This document shows, piece by piece, positions 25,295 through 36,899 of a DNA stretch of 64,000 nucleotides. Below the pieces are notes generated by a model, which saw nothing but the letters and a program-made list of their open reading frames with translations, did no database searches and had not been told where the DNA came from. Origin of the DNA: Sindora glabra. Lineage: Eukaryota > Streptophyta > Magnoliopsida > Fabales > Fabaceae. Made by a program: the position numbers and the translations under genes. Location: assembly GCA_020226215.1 (NCBI GenBank), contig CM035235.1:71263283-71327282 (forward strand), written 5' to 3'. The first letter of the stretch is position 1. Each line of letters opens with the position of its first letter.

Positions 25295-25540
25295 ATGAAT
25301 TAAACGACCCCTAAATAAGTTAAAATTTTTTAAAGGCTAGTGGCTCAATATAATATAATAATTTAATCAAGTCAATTAAAATCATTGGTTGAACCAATTT
25401 TTCACTAATTTCCTTACATGAACTAAACGACCCTTAAATAAGTTAAAAAATTTTAAAGGCTAGTGGCTCAATATAATATAATAATTTAATCAAGTCAATT
25501 AAAATCATTGGTTGAACCAATTTTTCACTAATTTCCTTAC
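25295..25540. repeat. 123-bp tandem duplication across the right end of the Harbinger-like element
   Basis: Copy one is 25295-25417 and copy two 25418-25540. Each starts with the last 17 bases of the element (ATGAATTAAACGACCCC and ATGAACTAAACGACCCT), then TAA, then about 103 bp of flank containing GGCTAGTGGCTCAATATAAT. The copies are almost identical in the flank. Confidence 0.92.
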
Positions 25541-27268
25541 AAAATTAGTCTGATAATACAACTTAAATCGGACTAACCATTAATTCACAAACTTATCAAT
25601 TTAATTGATGGGTTGGATCCAAATTTAATAACATTGATTTCAAGTGATTGATGATGTTTATGTTCTAATTATTTGATCTATGTTGCTTGCTAATTTCTAT
25701 TATAAAATTTAGCTATAGCTGTGATTTATCAACATGATTTAATGACCTAAACTTAGGTAGGCCTTAATTTTATATCAAAATGTGTATAATTCTATGAACT
25801 TTAACTATAAAAATGAAAACTATTTAGATGGAAATCATCTTAAAAATTAAAGAGATTTGTGCTTTTGTAGATCATCTTTGATTCAAGTGTCATCTCATAT
25901 TCTTTGAAAATTTTATATTTTTTATTATATTTAGAATTCAACTTTTAATTAGTGCATGTATACATTTAGTAATTTAACTATTTTTATTATTATTTAAAAC
26001 AAGATTTATGCTTTTTTTTAATGTGTCATAAGTATGGCAAAAAAAACTTTATTAGAAGTTATTATTCCTTAAAAAAAATTCTAAATAGAAAATTTCTATT
26101 TCTACCTACTAAGAGGAAAAAAAGAGCCTATTAATAAAATTCGAAACTTGCTCCCAAATCGCAAAAGTAGTTTTTGTCTTTGATCCAATGCGGGGATTTC
26201 ACTTTAAGGCTATTGGAGTCCATATAACCGGTAACTCCATCCCTATCTTACCTCTAAACCAAACGTTTATAATACAGATATTTAGACTTCACCATACAAC
26301 ATATTTTTAGTGATTCGACACATATGTTTAGCATAAAAATTGAATTCAATAGCATCACTTGTCTAAATAAATACCTTACGTTACTCTTATTTTATTGGCT
26401 ATGTCTCAATCTAACTTTACTTACAAGTTACACCCATAATTTCTTTTATTTCATTAAAAAATTTGGTTAAAAATTAAGTCATCTCCGCACACAGATTAAA
26501 TAATTAAACAACTTTCAAATCTAAATTGAAAATTATAATAATAACATAAATGTAGAACTAAATACATCAAATTCATTTCCTACCATAACATAATTGGAGT
26601 AGTATTGGGGGCACAAACAATAATATGTGATAAAATATTTTGAATTTAAACTATAAATATACATATTAATATTATAATAAATTATGTTTATTTGTGAGTC
26701 TATGACAATACACGTCATACGATGCTACTTCAATTTAAAGAATAATTTTCGAGCACAACATTGATTTAGTAATTTCCTAAAAGTACTCTTCAAAAAAATA
26801 CTTTTAAAATACTCCCTTCTGCAAAAATTAGGTCGTATTTTAAGATTGTTTTTTAAAATTGTCTCCCAAAAAAATGTCTCCTAGAAAGTAGCCCGTCATT
26901 CTTCCTATGGGTTAGTCGAGGACTGAGACAACTTCCAAAACGGCTAATCAACTTTGTATGGTTGAAAAAATAAAAAAAAAAGGGGGGTGGGGTGGGGGAT
27001 AAGATTAAAAATCATCTTCTCCACCCTGTTTCAGTAAATGAACATGGCATCAGGCCTTTTAACATGTATTATAAATTGATTATTTCAGTTTGTAATATAA
27101 ATCCACTTGGCTAACACGACAAATAATTTACCCAAAAAAAAAAAAAACAATAATATACATGAGATGGTTTGCGATGTAAGCATCCTTTTTTAAGTTTTTT
27201 TCTTGCCTTTTTTAAAAAGAATAATACCTAGTATATATATATACATATAAGAAAATACTTCTCCTGGT

Positions 27269-27270
<2 letters not shown>
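25541..27270. other. Intergenic, no gene seen
   Basis: AT-rich with scattered short frames and homopolymer runs (a G-rich stretch near 26980-27000). No family resemblance or transposon termini identified. Confidence 0.5.

Positions 27271-27300
<30 letters not shown>
27271..27300. repeat. (ATT)10 microsatellite
   Basis: Ten ATT trinucleotides, followed directly by a GC-richer stretch of about 200 bases that I do not recognise. Confidence 0.95.
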
Positions 27301-27971
27301 TTGTGGGGGTCCAATACATCATAACGTCCGGAAGGTAGCAGAAGAGAAAAAACAACGCCCCTACCCTGACACCGAAACCACGAGAAAAGTTACAGGGCCG
27401 GCAACCTAAACAAACAAGAAAAAACACTGCCTTTCAACAAAACCCCCGAAGTAGAAGTTGAAAACAAATGGAAGGAACACCGTACAAAAATTTAAAACAT
27501 AAAATGAAATACAGTTACTGAATACAAAAAATTAAGAAGTGTATGTGGTAGTCTGGTAGATCACTTTTTTAATGTTATAAATTGACGCTACTAATTTAAT
27601 AATCATGATTTAACCAACTTCAAATAAAATTTATTATTATTTTAAAATTGATTAAACAGTAACCATTGAGTTAATAGCATAAATTTATATCATTAAAATA
27701 ATAGAGCACTGCAGATTTTTCGAAAAAGTAAAGTAGCTCATCATCAACCCCAAAAGGATATACAAAAACATAGAAAAAATAGGAGTAATGTGGTATAATG
27801 AAAGTGAAATTCAAAATTGTATTTCAAATATAAATTAAAAATTATTATTATTTATAGGATAATAAATTAAATTTATAAAATTTAATCTAATAAATATAAA
27901 AACATTTAAAATTTAATTTATATTTCATTTTACCTGCAGCATTTTTTTGAAAACATAGCTGTCAAAACTGC

Positions 27972-28585
27972 TCAAAAAACAAAATAAGTAGAACAAAAAG
28001 ACAAAGGCAATTTTGAAATTTTGTGTGAGAAGTTTCTGCGTAAAGGGAGGATGATTAGATTAGGCACCCATGAAGCAAACAAAGCCTCTCCAAAGTGCGC
28101 ATTAGCAACTTCACGAACAATTTCATTATTTTTCTCACGCACCCATCTGAGTTGACAAACTTGCATCATATTTGCCAGGTAAGTTATTTTGTTACTTCAT
28201 GCGAATATTTAATAACTCACATTAAATTTTAATTTTTTTAAATAAAAAATAGTCAAATTTATAACTTACAATTTATTGACAAAATTAATTCGTGCACGTA
28301 TTGAATTTTACTTAATGTATAATAAAATTGAGCTATTTACAATAGTTTTTATATCATAAATCAAGTCATCCCCATTCCAAATAGACATGTTACCCTTACA
28401 AACTGCAATCAAAACTTGATTGTTACACTCAGGCCAAGCACTAGAAATTTTAAGGGCTTCAGCAGGGAAACATATCTTTCACAGCAACAGCCTCAACCAT
28501 CAAAGGGAATAAGGCAACAATCTTTCTAGGAAGCGCAGCCACAATAGTTGAGGAGAGGGAACTCCCCCTTTCTGTTGCGTAATAG
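27972..28585 (-). pseudogene. Decayed RNase H-like domain of a retroelement (LINE-type)
   Basis: On the minus strand the right part, in more than one frame, reads AALPRKIVALFPLMVEA, then ALKISSAWPECNN and GNMSIWNGDDLIYDIKTIV. After about 130 bases of AT-rich DNA comes QLRWVREKNNEIVREVANA. This order matches the C-terminal half of plant RVT_3/RNase H domains (alpha-helix with EAL and SAWP, GN.S.W...LI.DI, then WVRREAN..AHELA). Frameshifts and stops make it non-functional. A hAT-like element begins at its right edge, so the missing N-terminal half may have been separated or lost. It could also derive from a host RNase H-domain gene. Confidence 0.55.
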
Positions 28586-29667
28586 TAGGGGTGTGTGAAA
28601 TCAACTGATTTAAATTAACCAAACCATTCCAATTTTAGTCAATTTAAAAATACAAACATGTTAATATGAAATTTTTTTAATAATTTCGGTTGAATTCTAT
28701 TATTTTACAATTTATTGTTGAAGTATGAATTAAAATCCTAAAATATATAATTGATCATAATAAAATTATGAGCTTACCTAGAGTATAATTTGATGAAATC
28801 ATGACTAATCTGAATAATAATAATGAGTAAAATTATAACCTACTTCGCTCCTTAGGTTATCCAAATAGAGGGAAAAGGGAGAGAAAAATCTTTGGAGTGA
28901 GAATCCTTATTTTTCAGTATGCAAATAATAATCATGATCTCTTTATTTAAAGTTGGACTTGTAATAGGAAACTACTGACCACTAAAGTACTGTAGGTTGG
29001 GACCTCTACCCATATGAGCTTATGCATGATCCAACTTATCACGGATCATACACATTAAAGTAGGGCCTAATTTTATTTTATACTTAATGTTAAAATACAA
29101 AACTAATTACTTAAATAAATATTTCAATAATTAATTAATACTAATTCATATAATACTTCTAATAAAATTAATTATTTTATTTTTAAATACAACATTTACA
29201 ACTCATATTGAACCAAATCAAGAAACATATATATATATATATATATTGTACCAAGAGTTATGCATCTTCTAATCTAATTTTGAAATATATATAAATATAT
29301 TTAATATTATAATTAATGTTATGGTGGTCTTTAATGTAAAAAAATCCATCATTTAAAAAATTAGAATTTATACAAATATCTTTAATGTTATGCAACATGA
29401 ATGAATGATAATAATCGTAATGATAGTAATTACATAAATACAATTCAATTGAACGTAACACAAAATGAAAATATATAATATATAGTGCGTAAAAAAAATA
29501 AAAAAAGTGAATTTTCAAATAAAATAAAATATTATAAATTATTTTAAATCAAATAATTTCATTTAATATAGTTTAGTAGTATAAAACAGTTAGTTATGAA
29601 TTGCTTCGGTTACGAGTTGATTATAAACTAGCAGTGAAAATTTAAACAGAAGTATCGCACACCCGTA
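28586..29667. mobile_element. hAT-like non-autonomous element
   Basis: The left end TAGGGGTGTGTGAAAT and the right end, on the other strand, TACGGGTGTGCGATAC agree at 12 of 16 positions. The adjacent 8-mers, CGTAATAG and CGTACAAC, agree at 5 of 8, which would be an eroded hAT target duplication. The interior is AT-rich and shows no transposase. The termini are plausible but not strong. Confidence 0.5.
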
Positions 29668-30067
29668 CGTACAACGAAAAGTAATTCTACCTGTAACAGC
29701 ATGTTGTGCCCGCAAAAGTAGACTTCGCTACGTGTTCAATGATGGCTGGGAATATCGTTACTCATTGACATTGTGTTTAAATTCTTTCGAGGTAATATCT
29801 GACTGTAATTTTTTTTTTTCATATTTTAAGAATTTTTTAAAGAGATGTTAAATTCTCAAATTTAATTTAAAATTTAAAAGAACATATCAAAGAGTTTTCA
29901 AATTCTAGAAAAATAATTTTAATTTAATATGCTCCGAAGTTTGCATAGAAAAGATGTGTATTTCACATTAATATAATATGAAAAATATTTTAATAATATA
30001 AATAAATAATTTTACCTAACTTTCCATTAAAACATTATTACTCTCAAAACCTCATTTTAATTTCATT

Positions 30068-30405
30068 TACTATTAGCCATCACCTATTATTATTAAGCGT
30101 CATTTGCCACCACTTATTGTCAGTGACAATTTTATAACACAATTCATCATTAATAACTGCAACCAATTATTATTTATTGTTATTGATCACTACTGGTCAC
30201 AATTCATTAACAGTGACTATTATTAGCCACCAATTATTGTCAGTTAGTATCGTACATCAATACCTATCATTGATAACCTCCATCCAACATCACCATTTAT
30301 TACTAATAATTATTACCAATTATTATCGATTATTGTTGATTATATTCACCATCATCTATTATTATTGACTATCTCTAATTATCATCCACTATCTATTGTA
30401 GTAGA
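30068..30405. repeat. Degenerate CAY/TAT-rich simple-sequence tract
   Basis: A run of loosely repeated steps such as CACTTATTGTCAGT, ATTATTAGCCACC and CATCATCTATTATTATTG. There is no fixed period. A second tract of the same style is at 38460-38762. Confidence 0.7.
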
Positions 30406-30451
30406 CTACTCGATATTTTATAAGAACATTCTTAGTCATCTATCAATATTC

Positions 30452-30767
30452 CTTATATTATACAAGTTAATTAAAAAATAATAAACATAACTAAAAATAT
30501 TTCTAATTAAAGTAACATGATATTTCAGCTAATGACATTCCAAAAAACATATATTCTTGAAAGGAATCATCTAAGGTGGTGTTTGGTTTACGAAATATTT
30601 TTTACATTTCTTATATTATACAAGTTAATTAAAAAATAATAAACATAACTTAAAATATTTCTAATTAAGTTAACATGATATTTTAGCGGATGACATTCCA
30701 AAAAATATAGATTCTTGAAAGGAATCATTTAAGGTGGCATTTGATTCATGAAGTATTTTTAACATTA
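30452..30767. repeat. 158-bp tandem duplication across the left end of a MITE
   Basis: Copy one is about 30452-30609 and copy two 30610-30767. Shared blocks are TTATATTATACAAGTTAATT, AATAATAAACATAACT, GATGACATTCCAAAAAA-like and TTGAAAGGAATCAT. Each then runs into a transposon end (GGTGGTGTTTGGTTTACG in copy one, GGTGGCATTTGATTCATG in copy two). Confidence 0.9.
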
Positions 30768-31756
30768 CGGAGAATGTTTCAAGAAAATATTACATTTCTA
30801 TGTTTAGTTCAAGGTTTGTAAAAAAATGCTTAGGAATATAACATTCTCAAAAATATTTTTGACCTAATTTTTTCCTAAAATATTTTCATGGGGGGAGGTG
30901 GGAATCTCAAATTCCCATGAAATGAGAATTTTTATGTTAAAAAAAAGGATAAAATTATTCTCATATTTAATTCTTTTTCTCTATTATTAATTAATCAAAT
31001 AATTTTTAACTTAAAATGAGAAATAATTATTACTTTATTTTTAAAATATTTTTATTATTAAGAAATATAATAACATTAATTTTTTAGTTATAATTCCTTT
31101 TCTATTATTATTCCTAATTTTTGGAAGATTTTTTTAATATAATTATATATACATATGATTTTTTTATTAGAAAATAATACAACAAGTCTGGAGTTTCTTT
31201 GAAAAAAGTATATTTATACATAAAAATATAAAAGAATTATATTTTTATATTAAATAAGAAATTAAAATGCAAAATTTAACATCAGTATGAAATACAATTG
31301 TAAAAATGATTTAGTCATGAAAATTTATAATTTTGTAAAAAGAGAAATACCAAGTATATTTAATATTATTATAATAACTTAAATAAATTATGTTCATTTC
31401 ATTTTAAAAATTGATCTAATAATAATACTAATAATTATAATAATAATAAAGTATAAAATATGAAAATATAATAAAGTGTAAAATATTTTTTTATATATAT
31501 ATTCTAATAAATTTTTAGATATTAAATATTAAAATTTAATTTATTAGGTGCTAAAAATTTTTAATTATTTATATAATTTTAAATAAAAACATGATTTACT
31601 ATATTATATTTTATAATAAAAAAGGTATTTTCAAAACAATCTCAAAATTTTCAAAAAATTTTAATGTTACATTCTAATTAATTAAATTTTCAGAAATAAC
31701 ACTTGTAAGAATTTACACTTTTTTGAAAATGTAAAATTCCACAAATCAAACACCAC
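30733..31756. mobile_element. Harbinger-style MITE with duplicated left terminus
   Basis: The left end is GGTGGCATTTGATTC, with an upstream second copy GGTGGTGTTTGGTTT at 30575. The right end on the other strand is GTGGTGTTTGATTT. The interior is AT-rich with mirrored CATTTTC/GAAAATG blocks and no coding frame. TTTAAG lies on the left and TTATAA on the right, so a TWA-type target site is possible but not exact. Confidence 0.6.
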
Positions 31757-32574
31757 TTATAAATGTTCTAAAATTACAATGGGCTGCATTTCCATTTCAT
31801 ATAAATTCACGTTAATTTCTAGAAGAGAGTCCACTAAAACCCACCAGATTTATATTGATTTCTCTTGAAAACCTTTCTTCCGAATATATTGATATAAAAA
31901 GGAGAAGGCAACACTTCACGTTCGTGAAAGTAAATTGGAATATACTACTCTCAAAACTACATTATTTACTTTTCAGTTACAACGTGCATGAAAGGGAAAA
32001 AAAACCTATTATTTACAACAATTTTTGTGCAAACAAAGTTGCTATAATTCTATATATTTGGCAAGTGTAAAATAAAATTAACTTCTCAAAAATTATAAAT
32101 AAGGATTATGAGGCCATGGATCTTATATATCACACCATTTTTTAAAATTATGTTGACCTGCACATTTAGTTTCTACGTTCTTTCATTTTTGGGTCATCCT
32201 CACGCGTTCGGTTGCACGAACCCCTTGGGACCATTATGCACTGATAGATTGAAGGAGGTCTAACTTCAAAGCACCATGCGGTCATTCTACCAACAAAATG
32301 AAATACTAATGGAACGTCCTAGCCAGCGTATCTCGGACGTTGGGCCTCACTAACAATCACCTCTCGCATGGGTACCAATTGATAAATTACATGAATCAAC
32401 AAAACCACAGGAACTTGCGAAACCACTGTCATCAACGAACCCTTGAGTAGTAAGTGGTAACAGTCCCAAAGAGAGTCAGAAACCCAGTTTTTACAGCTAG
32501 TATATCACTACAACAGACAGAATAACTCGAAATACATCCGATCATTTTACATATAATGGGTGAAAATTCTTGCG
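31757..32574. other. Intergenic and probable 3' UTR of LARP6
   Basis: The part from about 32150 to 32574 has a more balanced base composition than the DNA to its left and directly follows the LARP6 stop codon on the minus strand, so it probably contains that 3' UTR. No separate gene is seen. Confidence 0.5.
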
Positions 32575-35500
32575 CTAATTTGGAGCAGAGGCAGGAAGCC
32601 GACCGCGTCCCATTGTGAATCCCCTTGTTCCATCAGGCATTTTTGGTCCCGGGGGTGGCTTTGATGGTTCAACAGCATGATGAATCCATGAAGTACTCCC
32701 ATGGCCTGATAGAAACAATTGTTAGCATTTGAACTTTTTATGTCATCCAAACCAATCTAATAGCAAGGAACAACGTCATCATATAAGACTGAATTATGGA
32801 CTGCAGAACCCAAGTCTTAATAAGAAGAGCAAGATACCCATTCCGTTTGTGCCACGATGTTTATGTTTCCTTGACCGCCCTTGATTTCTAGCCCTCTGCC
32901 CAGTTTTATCCTTTGACGAAAGCTCCGCATCCTGCAATAGAAGGAAAGCAAGAGATGCAGATTTAGCTGCTTACATAAAAGCAGTATGTCTTCATTACTG
33001 GTTTTTCTAGAAAATGAATAGTTGCATTTGTCAGGACTGTGAAATAGTAGTAATGGTTGCACAGAAGATGAAGGGACGAGAAGTAAATCCATCAATTGAT
33101 ATGCAGTCCAAATGATTTACCGCATATTGACATCTAACAATTTATATGTTGTTTAAAACAAACCACTGAAACTCACTGATTGATAAATCAAGGGGGAAAA
33201 TTTTATAAGTATGAACCTCCTCATCATGAGTATCTTCATGATGCTCATTTGAACTACGGATTTCCTCATCTCCAGTTTGCTCAGCTACACGGCTAGTGCT
33301 ACTCTTCTCAGAATCAGATCCCTTCCAAGATTGTTTTCTGTTTCCATACTTGCCCTAAATCATTAAATCACCATTAATATACTTTAACCATCAAGAGAAG
33401 AATAACGAATCTTGGTCCAGAACTAACCATTTGCTTGAGAAGTTTGACATGCATGCCAATCCTCCAGTCCTGTTCATCATTTAAAGTAGCCACCTAAACC
33501 AGTAAACCATGAACAGAGTTAGCATTCAGGTAACAAAGGCCAATTGGTATATGATATATAACCTGATACTCACAGCTTTCTCAGCAGCCTCAACAGTCTC
33601 ATATTCCACGAAAGCATGCAACTACACAAAAACAAGTAAAATAGACAGTGAACGTAAGAAGAATAACACAAGGCAGCATAGACGCCAAATGTAAGGGGCA
33701 GAGTATAGCACGTACAAGGTACTGCTTAAAGAATGAGACCATCAACGAGACAACACAAGAAGATAGTTAGCCACTTGGCCTGACATCTACCTAGAGCCCA
33801 AATTTAAATGATGACACCCAGAAACCAATTTAAACGAAGCATTGCATGATAAACTCCCATGTTCATTATAATATATTTCTTTGATCATGCTCATGAATTT
33901 GCATTGCTAATTAACAAGCAGAAATAAAAGAAAAATATATATTTAATAAATCCATAACTATGATTGTCTTCAAACAATAACTGTCACCTGATAGAACATA
34001 CTAAGATATTTTTAGGCATAAAAATGTAAAAACACTGAAGAAGTAGGTGTTGTGAACAGTAAAGACATTAGAGACAAGGAGTAATTGCAGCCAAACATGG
34101 GTCACATGAGAAAGCAATTTCTCACTTAGTGCAACAGCTAGAAATAATGGACAACAGAGTATGCTTCAAACCAACTAAATATATAACCACAGCCAGGTCC
34201 AAAGTAAATTGATGGATAACAAAAAATAGACCACACAATTTGTAACCACAGCCATATGTTTTGTAATTAACTAACTAACTACAACCACAGGACATATGCT
34301 TTGATCTGAAAAGACCATATGTTACAAGAGTCATACCTTAGTACTAATCAACCTCTCATGCTTGCTATGTTTTGTAGCTTCTGTATTAGCATGTGGGTTG
34401 CGAATGCTGATACTCTTTATGCTACAAAGAAGAAAACCATTGAACATCTTAAGCAAGTTCAGAAAGTATACGTTTAAAAGATGAGGCATAACTTAGAGAA
34501 AAGTCATGCCTTCCAGCTTCACTAAAAATCCGCTTTATGCTCTCCTGTGAGTAGTCCTCTGGCAAATTCTCTACCAATACAGTGCATAACTAGAATCCAA
34601 GAATAAGTTGCTAGATAATGTCAAAAAAAGGAACGAGACAAAAAAAAAATCAAGCTCCATGAACTAATACCTTTGAATCTCTGGCCTCATTTAATGGAAA
34701 AGGATTGAGTCGCTTAACCTTTTTCCCATCACCACTCACAACCTGCAGTTTCCACAAGAAAATTTTTCCTTTAATACTTCAAATAGAAGATTCCATTGCA
34801 ATTCATGATGACATAAAGAAAAATGAAAAATCATACAAGTAGTGCCGACTCCCTCAGTGCAGCAACTATAAATGAATGGTCCCGGGAAAGCTTCTTCATT
34901 TTTCTAAAAGAAGCAATAACTGATATGGGAACTGCAAGACCAATTTAAATAGTAATCATCATAGAGGAAACATATGTGTGTGTATATTTTATATATCTTC
35001 AGGGGTCATAAATTAATAATAATGCTTCATACATGAAAAATAACATAGCATTGACTAAACTATAAAAACAGAGAAAACATTAATGTGCAAAGACAGCAGT
35101 AGATGTTCTCCCATAGTCAAAACGCCTACAAGATAAATCCCATACAATTCCAAATGGAGTTCCACTGTTTCACATGAGTGGCATGATAAAAAGAATTCTT
35201 TGACTGACACTCTAAAATGACTTGAAGAAATTTTTTTTTTTTTGGGCAATTACCTTGGAGATTCCATTGCAAGAAAAAATTTCAAAAACTGTGGTTTGAC
35301 AGTTATTTAATACATATCTTGTACAAAATCCCTTAATTATTTCACACTTTGTAGTTCTAAAGCAAAATATTGATAATCTTATGATGAGAACAAGTTTGAG
35401 TTTTGTCATGTAGAGCTTGGTGCTCCAGTGTAGAGGTTGGTCCTTACTCCTTAATGAGGAAAAGGTCCTTGATACTCCAATTATATTATATAAAATTCAT

Positions 35501-36823
35501 ATTCAAAATGATAGAACGATCAATATTCAAAGGTCAAGGATTTCTTAGAAACAAGAAAACTCTATATTTTCCTTTCCTTGGGATATATATATATAAAATA
35601 CACATGTATACATAATTCATCAATGAAACATACCATACTAAAATATCTGTTTGATTTAACAAAAAAACAAAATTTTATTCTAACTTCAAAAAGAATTTCA
35701 GAAAGGACATCCGCCATAACAGCACCATGTAGAACACATGTTAAAAAGTCAAAACAATGGATATAAAAGAGATCATATTTGCAGTGGTTTAATACATCAG
35801 TTTAAGTGGAATTACACCAAAGTAAGCAAATACATACCAAACCCTTCCTTCTTCTTCCTGATAAAACCCAACAGATACTTGTCAGAGGGCAGATTTTCAT
35901 CACTAAAATAATACTCCACCTGCAAGACTAACAAGGACCTCAGTATATCTAGACAAAATCTCATAAATGTAAAAGGAGGGAATATGAATATTTTTCCATT
36001 CTTATTCGTAAGTTTCCCATGCTATATATCCATCTAATATCTTTGGATGTAAAAGTCCCAATCCCATTTTAATTTTAATTACTAGGATTTAGAGGTTTCA
36101 AATTCCAAGTATAAATCCTTTACTGTCAAATTATTGATGACTAAAGAGAAAGTTATCAAATTATTGGAAGTGCCATGGCTTTCTACGGTCTCCTGATGTC
36201 CCAAATGCTTCCTTCTGTTTTTTTTTTTTTTTTTTGGCCTATCTTCCTAAATTTTACATAATAGTTTTCATTAGAATTCATCCAAATGCAAGGTCTCCAA
36301 CTAATACATTAGAAGTAAGTCTGAGCGATAAAAAATGATTTCTAAGTTATTTATATTTTATTTTTTAAAAAAAAGGAAGCCACCTTAGAGCTAATTCAAA
36401 CACAAGCATTTTCTAATCAATTACACAGCAAAGAGTCGTTTCACGTAAGTACAGAACGCCAATTACATATAAGATACATAAAAGCAATTGTTCAAAATAG
36501 TTAATAGCTTTCGCAGAAAGAATTATTGCCTGTTTTATGATCCTGAGCTTAAGATCATCCATGGAAACACCGGTCTCAGCAGCGTGCTCATGATCGTGAC
36601 CGTGATCGTGCTCGTGATCGTGCTCGTGCTCCTGATCGTGGTCCTGATCGTGATCTTCGTCCGTCAGCGGGGCTTGAATTTCAGGCTCCGCGACTTCTTC
36701 ATCTGTATTAGCAACGGGATCGGATTTATGACCATCGTACGGCGGAGACGACGGCGTTATGCCGATGGAGCCGGTAGAAACAACGGCTGCGGCGGCAGAA
36801 GTAAGCCCCTCTACGACTTCCAT
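32575..36823 (-). CDS. LARP6: La-related protein 6 (LARP6a-like RNA-binding protein)
   Basis: Eleven exons: 36530-36823, 35838-35919, 34837-34931, 34671-34742, 34510-34589, 34337-34421, 33574-33621, 33428-33493, 33217-33354, 32838-32931, 32575-32705. They join in phase to 394 residues. LARP6 proteins bind RNA through a tandem La motif and RRM-like domain. The N-terminus is acidic with a His/Asp/Glu tract (residues 57-80) and shows no PAM2 motif, which suggests the LARP6a rather than 6b/c type. The La motif runs from about 88 to 165 and includes KQVEYYFSDENLPSDKYLL and VPISVIASFRKMKKLS. The RRM-like domain (182-270) has LCTVLVENLP and HAFVEYETVEAAEKA. A basic, Ser-rich linker is followed by the conserved C-terminal SUZ-C-like GPKMPDGTRGFTMGRGR (371-387). 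Two introns (1 and 4) have GC donors. The closest Arabidopsis group is the LARP6 family; the exact orthologue is not assigned. Confidence 0.92.
34422..34509 (-). other. GC-AG intron 4 of the LARP6 gene
   Basis: The donor is GCTGGAAG|GCATGAC and the acceptor CTTCTTTGTAG|CATAAAG, both phase 2. The join gives SEAGSIKSISIRNP, the expected beta-strand of the RRM-like domain. The next GT in the sequence (CTAA|GTTATG) is in the wrong phase. The intron is 88 bases, a normal plant size. Confidence 0.75.
35920..36529 (-). other. GC-AG intron 1 of the LARP6 gene
   Basis: The donor is ATAAAACAG|GCAATAAT and the acceptor AGTCTTGCAG|GTGGAG, both phase 0. The join gives IIKQVEYYFSDENL, the invariant start of the La motif. 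No GT near the exon end gives this junction. Confidence 0.8.
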
Positions 36824-36879
36824 ATTGAAGAGAGGAGGAGAGGGGACTCGCTCGCTCTCTTGTTTGTCTTTTCTCGGAT

Positions 36880-36888
36880 CCTTTTATA
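36880..36888 (-). promoter_or_regulatory. TATA box of the LARP6 gene
   Basis: TATAAAAGG on the minus strand, 57 bases before the start codon. This predicts a short 5' UTR of about 25-30 bases. The ATG at 36823 is in good context (TTCAATATGGAA). Confidence 0.6.
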
Positions 36889-36899
36889 GCAACTGCTGT

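Larger units (their letters stand above)
21507..25311. mobile_element. PIF/Harbinger-like non-autonomous element carrying a satellite array
   Basis: The left end is GGGGTCGTTTGGTTTGC; the right end on the other strand is GGGGTCGTTTAATTC, so the first ten bases match perfectly. TAA flanks both sides (21504-21506 and 25312-25314), as expected for PIF/Harbinger target duplication. The left end is partly repeated 63 bp inward (GTTGTTTGGTTTGC near 21572). Subterminal sequences are also mirrored (TTCCTGGGAA-type near 21610 and TTCCCATGGGAA near 25272). No transposase or Myb-like frame was found. The core is a (CA)n run followed by a tandem array, and the right-hand 800 bp has no recognisable content. 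Confidence 0.75.

Noticed and set aside
36488..36889. 133-codon plus-strand frame opposite LARP6 exon 1
   Set aside because: It is the antisense shadow of the His/Asp-rich exon (Val/Leu/Ile repeats from GATCAC-type codons).
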